DNA of 64,000 bases. It comes from Rudaea cellulosilytica DSM 22992. GTDB taxonomy: Bacteria; Pseudomonadota; Gammaproteobacteria; Xanthomonadales; Rhodanobacteraceae. The DNA lies in the NCBI RefSeq assembly GCF_000378125.1, contig NZ_KB899242.1:558001-622000 (forward strand). The letters are read 5' to 3'. The translations under genes and the position numbers were made by a program. Position 1 is the first letter of the stretch, and each line of letters opens with the position of its first letter. The notes under the pieces were generated by a model. It saw nothing but the letters and a program-made list of their open reading frames with translations, did no database searches and had not been told where the DNA came from. Positions 58,200-64,000 of this stretch are shown piece after piece.

Positions 58200-61100
58200 T
58201 TACATATTCCGCCGATACTCCCCACCCACATCGTACAGGGCATGACTGATCTGCCCCTCTGAGTTGTACTTCACCGCCTCCATCAACTGCGCAAACACAT
58301 TCTCGCGATCCCGCGCGGCCTGCTGTAGGCGTTTCAAGCTTTCCGGCGCGAGCGCATTGCGGTTCGCGCGATAAGCTTCGACGTTGGCAATCTGCTGCCC
58401 CTTCTCTTCTTCGGTCGAGCGGATCAGCTCGATCGTCGTGGTGATGTCGCCGCCGTGCTCCTTCGGCAGGAAGGTGTTCACGCCGATCAGCGGCAGGCTG
58501 CCGTCGTGCTTCTTGTGCTCGTAGTACATCGACTCTTCCTGGATCTTGCCGCGCTGATACATGGTGTCCATCGCGCCGAGCACGCCGCCGCGTTCGCTGA
58601 TCGCTTCGAACTCCTTGTAGACGGCTTCTTCGACGATGTCGGTGAGCTTGTCGATGATGAAGCTGCCCTGCCACGGGTTCTCGCAGAAGTTCAGGCCCAG
58701 CTCGCGGTTGATGATGAGCTGGATGGCGACGGCGCGGCGCACGGATTCCTCGGTCGGCGTGGTGATCGCTTCGTCGTAGGCGTTGGTGTGCAGGCTGTTG
58801 CAGTTGTCGAACAGCGCGTACAGCGCTTGCAGCGTGGTGCGGATGTCGTTGAACTGGATTTCCTGCGCGTGCAGCGAGCGGCCGGAGGTCTGGATGTGGT
58901 ACTTCATCATCTGGCTGCGCTCGTTGGCGCCGTAGCGCTCGCGCATGGCGCGCGCCCAGATGCGCCGCGCCACGCGGCCGATGACGCTGTATTCCGGGTC
59001 CATGCCGTTGGAGAAGAAGAACGACAGGTTCGGCGCGAAGTCGTCGATGCGCATACCGCGCGCGAGGTAATACTCGACGATGGTGAAACCGTTCGACAGC
59101 GTGAAAGCGAGCTGCGAGATCGGGTTCGCGCCGGCCTCGGCGATGTGGTAGCCCGAGATCGACACCGAGTAGAAGTTGCGCACCTTGTGGTCGACGAAGT
59201 ACTGCTGGATGTCGCCCATCATGCGCAGGGCGAATTCGGTCGAGAAGATGCAGGTGTTCTGCGCCTGGTCTTCTTTCAAGATGTCGGCCTGCACGGTGCC
59301 GCGCACGGCGGCCACGGTTTCCGCCTTGAGGCGCGCGTAGGTCTCGGCGTCGACGAGTTGGTCGCCGGTGACGCCTAGCAAACCCAAACCCAGGCCGTTG
59401 TTTCCGGCAGGCAGATCACCCGAATAGACCGGACGTTTCCTGCCTGCGTAGAGTTTGTCGATTTTTGCCTGCGCTTCCTTCCAGCGCAGCTCGTCGGCCT
59501 TGAGGTATTTCTCCACGGCCTGATCGATCGCGGTGTTCATGAACATCGCGAGGATGATCGGCGCCGGGCCGTTGATCGTCATCGACACCGACGTGCTCGG
59601 CGCGGACAGGTCGAAGCCGGAGTACAGCTTCTTCATGTCGTCGAGCGTGGGGATGTTGACGCCCGAGTTGCCGATCTTGCCGTAGATGTCGGGGCGCGGA
59701 TGCGGGTCTTCGCCGTAGAGCGTGACCGAGTCGAACGCGGTGGAGAGGCGCGTCGCCTTCTGCCCCTGCGAGAGATAGTGGAAGCGGCGATTGGTGCGTT
59801 CGGGCGTGCCCTCGCCCGCAAACATGCGCAGCGGGTCTTCGCCGGTGCGCCGGTACGGATAGATGCCGCCCGTGTACGGATACGCGCCCGGCAGGTTTTC
59901 CTTCATCAGGAAGGTGACGAGTTCGCCCCAGCTCTTGTAGGTGGGCGCGGCGATCTTCGGCACCTTCTGGTGCGAGAGCGACTCGATGTAGTTGTTGCCG
60001 TCGACCGGCTTGCCGCGCACGAGGTAGGTGTAGTGCTCGTCGGTGATCGACTTCAGCCGCGCCGGCCATTCGCGCAGCAGGTTGAGCGCGTCGTTGCTGA
60101 GTTGCTTGACCGCGTCGTTGTAGTGCTGGCGCAGCGGCAGCAGCACCTCATCGGCGCGCGTGCCCTTCTCGCCGTGCGCAATCGGCGCCGGTGAGAGCGG
60201 CTCCGGCGCATGCGCTGTCGCCATGTTCTTGGCCAGCGGAAAGCTGAGGCCGTCGTCGTCGAATCCTGCTGACGCGACGCGCAGCAGCGAGTCGTCGTAC
60301 AGCTCCAGCGCCTTCGGCAGGCGCTGGTCGCCGAGTTCGCGCAGCGCGATCCACAGCGCCTGCGCGCGGTCGACGATTTCCGCCTGGCGGCCGATCTGTG
60401 CATTGATGCCGCGGCCGCCTTCGGCGATTTCGGCGAGGTAACGCACGCGTGCGCCGGGAATCAGCACGGTGGCGCGCGGTTCCTTGATCGTCGTGTCGAG
60501 TTGCGGATCGAAGTCGCTGTGCTTGGAGGCGATGCCCGGCAGCTTCTCGCGCAGCAGGCGGCACAGGTTGACGAACATCCAGGTCACGCCCGGGTCGTTG
60601 AACTGGCTGGCGATGGTCGGATAGACCGGCACCTGTTCGTCCTTGAGCGTGAACGCGGTACGGTTGCGCTTCCACTGCTTGCGCACGTCGCGCAGCGCGT
60701 CTTCGGCGCCGCGCTTGTCGTATTTGTTGAGCACGACGAGTTCGGCGAAGTCGAGCATGTCGATCTTCTCGAGCTGGCTCGCAGCGCCGTAGTCGCTGGT
60801 CATCACGTAGATCGGAAAATCGACGAGATCGACGATCTCCGAATCGGACTGGCCGATGCCCGCGGTCTCGACGATGACAAGGTCGTAGCCCTGCCCTTTC
60901 AGAAACGCGACGCTGTCCTTGAGCACGGCGCTCGTCGCCGCGTGCTGGCGGCGCGTGGCCATCGAGCGCATGAACACGCGCTTGGAGCGCAGCGAGTTCA
61001 TGCGGATGCGATCGCCGAGCAACGCGCCGCCCGAGCGGCGCCGCGTCGGATCGACCGCGAGCACGGCGATGCGCATTTCGGGGAACGCGTGCAGGAAACG

Positions 61101-61799
61101 CAGCACGAGTTCGTCGACCGCGCTCGACTTGCCGGCGCCACCGGTGCCGGTGATGCCGATGACCGGCGTCTTGCCGCCGGCGAGCTGCCATTCCTTGCGC
61201 AGGCGCGCGAGTTCGGCTTCGTCGTGGCGGCCTTCCTCGATCGCGGTCATCGCGTGGCCGACGGCGATCTCGTCGTCGATCGCAACCTTGGCCTGCACGG
61301 CCGCATGCTTCTGCTCCTCGGCGCCGAGGCGCGCGTCCGCGGCCTTGCGCGCGCGCGCGACGACATCCTCGATCATCTGCACGAGGCCCAAATGCATGCC
61401 GTCGTTCGGATGGTAGATGCGCTCGACGCCGTAGGCCTGCAGCTCGGCGATTTCCTCGGGCGTGATCGTGCCGCCGCCGCCGCCGAACACGCGGATATGC
61501 GCGGCGCCCTTCTCGCGCAGCATGTCGACCATGTACTTGAAGTATTCGACGTGGCCGCCTTGGTAACTCGACAGCGCGATCGCGTCGGCGTCTTCCTGCA
61601 GTGCCGCACGCACGACGTCTTCGACGCTGCGGTTGTGGCCAAGGTGGATGACTTCCGCGCCCTGCGCCTGGATCAGGCGGCGCATGATGTTGATCGCGGC
61701 ATCGTGGCCGTCGAACAGGCTCGCGGCGGTGACGAAGCGCAGCGGCGCCGCATCCGTCGAGGCAACGCGAGCGGGAATGGACTGGGCAGTAGTGCTCAT
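58200..61799 (-). CDS. icmF: Fused isobutyryl-CoA mutase IcmF
   Basis: This 1199-residue protein is the fused form of the adenosylcobalamin-dependent mutase. The N-terminal B12-binding domain has [11 protein letters not shown] with the cobalt-ligating His 32. It is followed by the MeaB-like G-protein chaperone domain with P-loop GTGGAGKSS (218-226) and NKYDKRG. The mutase barrel is C-terminal: [55 protein letters not shown] and [20 protein letters not shown]. It interconverts isobutyryl-CoA and n-butyryl-CoA, and the G domain loads and protects the cofactor. The start is ATG 61799. No B12 riboswitch is present in the 60-nt leader. Confidence 0.96.
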   Translation of the reverse strand: MSTTAQSIPARVASTDAAPLRFVTAASLFDGHDAAINIMRRLIQAQGAEVIHLGHNRSVEDVVRAALQEDADAIALSSYQGGHVEYFKYMVDMLREKGAAHIRVFGGGGGTITPEEIAELQAYGVERIYHPNDGMHLGLVQMIEDVVARARKAADARLGAEEQKHAAVQAKVAIDDEIAVGHAMTAIEEGRHDEAELARLRKEWQLAGGKTPVIGITGTGGAGKSSAVDELVLRFLHAFPEMRIAVLAVDPTRRRSGGALLGDRIRMNSLRSKRVFMRSMATRRQHAATSAVLKDSVAFLKGQGYDLVIVETAGIGQSDSEIVDLVDFPIYVMTSDYGAASQLEKIDMLDFAELVVLNKYDKRGAEDALRDVRKQWKRNRTAFTLKDEQVPVYPTIASQFNDPGVTWMFVNLCRLLREKLPGIASKHSDFDPQLDTTIKEPRATVLIPGARVRYLAEIAEGGRGINAQIGRQAEIVDRAQALWIALRELGDQRLPKALELYDDSLLRVASAGFDDDGLSFPLAKNMATAHAPEPLSPAPIAHGEKGTRADEVLLPLRQHYNDAVKQLSNDALNLLREWPARLKSITDEHYTYLVRGKPVDGNNYIESLSHQKVPKIAAPTYKSWGELVTFLMKENLPGAYPYTGGIYPYRRTGEDPLRMFAGEGTPERTNRRFHYLSQGQKATRLSTAFDSVTLYGEDPHPRPDIYGKIGNSGVNIPTLDDMKKLYSGFDLSAPSTSVSMTINGPAPIILAMFMNTAIDQAVEKYLKADELRWKEAQAKIDKLYAGRKRPVYSGDLPAGNNGLGLGLLGVTGDQLVDAETYARLKAETVAAVRGTVQADILKEDQAQNTCIFSTEFALRMMGDIQQYFVDHKVRNFYSVSISGYHIAEAGANPISQLAFTLSNGFTIVEYYLARGMRIDDFAPNLSFFFSNGMDPEYSVIGRVARRIWARAMRERYGANERSQMMKYHIQTSGRSLHAQEIQFNDIRTTLQALYALFDNCNSLHTNAYDEAITTPTEESVRRAVAIQLIINRELGLNFCENPWQGSFIIDKLTDIVEEAVYKEFEAISERGGVLGAMDTMYQRGKIQEESMYYEHKKHDGSLPLIGVNTFLPKEHGGDITTTIELIRSTEEEKGQQIANVEAYRANRNALAPESLKRLQQAARDRENVFAQLMEAVKYNSEGQISHALYDVGGEYRRNM

Positions 61800-61859
61800 G
61801 GCGTCACGCTGGATAAACGGGACGCCAATTGTACGCCGAGCCGCAGCGGCAGATAGCGG

Positions 61860-63191
61860 CTAACCGGCGATGGCACGCACCGCGGCGACGGCTTGGTCGA
61901 CTTGTTCCGGAGTGTTCATGAGCCCGGCCGAGAGACGTGCATAACTCTTGGCATACGGACTTTCGCTGGCAATGATCTTGCGCTCGAGCAGGCGTTTGAC
62001 GGTCTCGCCCGGCTTTTGTCCGGCGACCTCGAAGCAGTTGATTCCGGCGGACAGCGATGCATCGCGCGGCGTGATCAAGCGCACCTTCTTGATGCTCGAC
62101 AGCCCGTCCTTGCAACGGCCATTGAGCTCGGCGACACGTTGTGCGATGCGCGCGCGGCCGATCTGCTGATGCATGCGGAATGCCGTGCCCATCGCCCATT
62201 GGTGCTCGTAGGCAAGGAACCCTCCCGGCGACACGCGCGCGGCAACGGTCGGACCGCGCACCGGCCGCTGCTCGGTCCAGGCTTCATAGACCTCCAGGTC
62301 CGAAAACGAAGGGATCAGCGGACGCAGCCGCGCCCAGTTCTGCGCGCGCGCCCAGACGATGCCGGTACCGCGTGGCGCGAACATCCACTTGTGCGTGCCG
62401 GCGCAGAAAAAATCGGCACCGAGATCGGCGATCGTCGCATCGACAGCGCCGATGCCATGCACACCGTCTACCACCAAAACCATGCGCTCCTTCTCATCGC
62501 GCTTGCTGTTGATTTCGCCGACCGCGTCGGCAATCTGGCGTACGGGCAGGCGAATGCCGGTCGCCGAATGCACCCAGGTGATACCGAGCACGCGCGTTTT
62601 CGGGCCGATGCCCTCGCGTACGCGCGAAACGATCGCCTCCGCGCTGGCTCTCGCCGCGTCGTCGAACAGCGTGATCTTGCGCACCGAAGCGCCGTTGCGC
62701 TCGGTCGACAAGCGAATCGCTTCATGGTGCACCACGTGATCGTGGGTAGTCACGAGCACTTCGTCGCCGGATTTCAACGGCAGACCGTGGTAGACCAGAG
62801 CAAGACCGGTGGTCGTATTCGGCGTCAGCGCAATCTCGTCGGGCTTGCCGCCGAGGTAGGCGGCGATGTCGACGCGCACTTTTTCCTGCAGATTCTGCGC
62901 TTCGGATTCGAACATGCCGTGCTCGACGGTCAGAAACGGATTCGCGTCGAGCGCATTGCGGAAGCTTTCGATCGCCTCGCGCACCACCTGCGGATGCGAG
63001 GCGATGTAGAAGCCGGAGAAATGCAGATACTCCGGCGTCAGGCGAAACTGGCGGCGAATCTGGTTCCAGTCTTTGAGCGCCGGCATCGGCGCGGAACGCG
63101 CCTCGACTTCGGCGAGCAGGCTGCGAGGCAAAACGGCAGCGCCCAGCAGGGCACCGTTTGCGGCGATGAATTCCCGGCGTGACAACGTCAT
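61860..63191 (-). CDS. Exported class V aminotransferase-fold PLP protein
   Basis: This 443-residue protein has a Tat signal (LSRREFIAANGALLGAAVLP). It has a class V PLP fold: TPNTTTGLALVYHGLPL, HDHVVHHEAI, the cofactor Asp in VVDGVHGIGAVD and the Schiff-base Lys in FCAGTHKWMFAPRGTG. It resembles isopenicillin N epimerase or cysteine-desulfurase-like exported proteins, and such Tat-exported members exist in related genomes. The substrate is unknown. The start is ATG 63191. It is 60 nt upstream of icmF on the same strand and may be co-transcribed. Confidence 0.88.
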   Translation of the reverse strand: MTLSRREFIAANGALLGAAVLPRSLLAEVEARSAPMPALKDWNQIRRQFRLTPEYLHFSGFYIASHPQVVREAIESFRNALDANPFLTVEHGMFESEAQNLQEKVRVDIAAYLGGKPDEIALTPNTTTGLALVYHGLPLKSGDEVLVTTHDHVVHHEAIRLSTERNGASVRKITLFDDAARASAEAIVSRVREGIGPKTRVLGITWVHSATGIRLPVRQIADAVGEINSKRDEKERMVLVVDGVHGIGAVDATIADLGADFFCAGTHKWMFAPRGTGIVWARAQNWARLRPLIPSFSDLEVYEAWTEQRPVRGPTVAARVSPGGFLAYEHQWAMGTAFRMHQQIGRARIAQRVAELNGRCKDGLSSIKKVRLITPRDASLSAGINCFEVAGQKPGETVKRLLERKIIASESPYAKSYARLSAGLMNTPEQVDQAVAAVRAIAG

Positions 63192-63296
63192 GCGACTCCC
63201 CCGAGGCGATGCGATGTGGCGACCAGCTTACACCCGCGGAGCGGCGCGCGGCGAGTTCCGCTCCGCCGTGCGCCGGCAACACCTTCAGCAATGCGG

Positions 63297-64000
63297 TCAG
63301 ACGACGCCGTACGGCAGATTCGGCGACGACACCACGCGTTCGCCGACCGTTTCGCCGCGCGCGAAACGCAGCGCCGCCTCGATCACTTCGGCGTCGTCGA
63401 CGATACGGTTATGGCCGAGTCCGTTCGTGGTCAGCATGCGCGCGCCGGGCCAGTGGCGCGCGTAGCACTCGCCTTCTTCCCACGGCACTTCGCGATCGCC
63501 GAGATCGTGCACGATCAAAGCGGGCTGGCCGAGCGCGGCGAGATGGCGGAACGCCTGCATGTCGCGCGGATGTACACCGGTGCGCTGCTCGCACCATTCG
63601 TAGAACGGCTCGCGCAGGCCGGAACCAAGGTGCATGAAGCGGAAGAAGCGATCGGCCGCGGCGATCATGTCGGCCGGCGGCGCGATCAGCACGAGGCGAT
63701 CGGCATGCCAGGTTTCGTCGAGCGCCATGCACACGGCCGCGCCGCCGAACGAATGCGCGACCGCGAGCGCCGCGTTGCCGAAATGGCGGCCGACGGCCTG
63801 CACCGTGTCGGCGAATTCGGGCAGCGTGCTCAGGTCGCCACTGCTGTTGCCGTGGCCGGGTTGGTCGAACGTGATGACCGCGTAGCCGAGCGCGCGCAAG
63901 TGCGAAACCCAGGGCTGGAAGCGCAGGCCGAAGCTCGACCAGCCGTGCACGAGCAGCGCATACGGCTGCGTCGCCGGATCGCCCCAGACGTAGGTCGCGA
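63297..64000 (-). CDS. Partial alpha/beta hydrolase (5' end outside window)
   Basis: The frame runs off the right edge; 234 codons are inside the window. It has the alpha/beta-hydrolase pattern: ALLVHGWSSFGLRFQPWV (oxyanion), DQPGHGNS, the nucleophile Ser in LAVAHSFGGAAVCMALDE, an Asp in IVHDLGDREVPW, and the His in TNGLGHNRIVDD. These fit an esterase/lipase or lactonase-type enzyme. The first codons are beyond position 64000, so the start and any signal peptide are unknown. The stop is at 63297, 105 nt upstream of the aminotransferase gene. Confidence 0.85.
   Translation of the reverse strand, partial: ATYVWGDPATQPYALLVHGWSSFGLRFQPWVSHLRALGYAVITFDQPGHGNSSGDLSTLPEFADTVQAVGRHFGNAALAVAHSFGGAAVCMALDETWHADRLVLIAPPADMIAAADRFFRFMHLGSGLREPFYEWCEQRTGVHPRDMQAFRHLAALGQPALIVHDLGDREVPWEEGECYARHWPGARMLTTNGLGHNRIVDDAEVIEAALRFARGETVGERVVSSPNLPYGVV

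Noticed and set aside
61800-61859. Cobalamin riboswitch upstream of icmF
   Set aside because: Only 60 nt separate icmF from the preceding gene and no B12-box sequence is visible.
1-64000. tRNA or rRNA genes
   Set aside because: No T-loop (GGTTCGAATCC-like) with matching acceptor arms, and no rRNA-like conserved stretch was found by eye; a tRNA scan would settle this.

Overview
The window looks like chromosomal DNA of a high-GC gammaproteobacterium, most probably from the Xanthomonadales/Lysobacterales (Rhodanobacteraceae or Dokdonella-like). This is an inference from protein character: a glycine-zipper-type lipoprotein, a stand-alone tryptophan halogenase, TonB-family, RIO1, ChaA and IcmF proteins, many Tat and Sec exported enzymes, and abundant REP-like repeats of the kind served by REP-associated tyrosine transposases (RAYT). 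No rRNA, tRNA, CRISPR array, prophage or intact insertion sequence was seen.

From 0 to 31 kb the window is ordinary accessory/metabolic chromosome. It holds exported hydrolases (amidohydrolase, dienelactone hydrolase, cyanophycinase-like S51), a bactofilin/zinc-ribbon pair, ThpR, a TonB-type protein, an MFS exporter, RIO kinase, Ca2+/H+ antiporter, tryptophan halogenase and several regulator/target pairs. Two of those pairs carry clear operators: HxlR/membrane protein (two copies of ACTTGC-N5-GCAAGT) and TetR/CPBP protease (a perfect 20-bp palindrome covering the TetR start). A zero-spacing pair of an HECGH metallopeptidase and a D-Ala-D-Ala-ligase-like ATP-grasp enzyme lies at 17.5-19.6 kb. 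Two genes, a C1 peptidase and a CxxCH/beta-barrel protein, are each broken by one short deletion.

From 31 to 57 kb the character changes. Eighteen copies of a REP-like element (core GTCTACTCTGACCCCGGTTT) sit almost always at gene 3' ends, and a decayed RAYT gene (50.9-51.4 kb) is among them. In four cases the element itself supplies the last codons and the stop of the neighbouring reading frame. In and just beside this region (30.6-49.8 kb) lie five short degenerate copies ('echoes') of genes that are intact elsewhere in the window: ridA, a SnoaL-like gene, phoD, a pseudouridine synthase gene and a secreted-protein gene. The intact genes here are mainly surface or secreted proteins (Calx-beta, PhoD, an 11-residue-repeat protein, PKD, GH51 arabinofuranosidase, RCC1-like, eqolisin peptidase), a HigBA module with double operators and a divergent MarR/serine-hydrolase pair.

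From 52.9 to 58.2 kb the sequence is more AT-rich and defence-like. It has a DUF262 (GmrSD-type) protein with a membrane coiled-coil partner, an AAA ATPase with a TOPRIM-like protein, and a previously untracked 37-codon ORF followed directly by a strong terminator. From 58.2 kb to the end normal chromosome resumes: fused isobutyryl-CoA mutase IcmF, an exported class V aminotransferase and a partial alpha/beta hydrolase.
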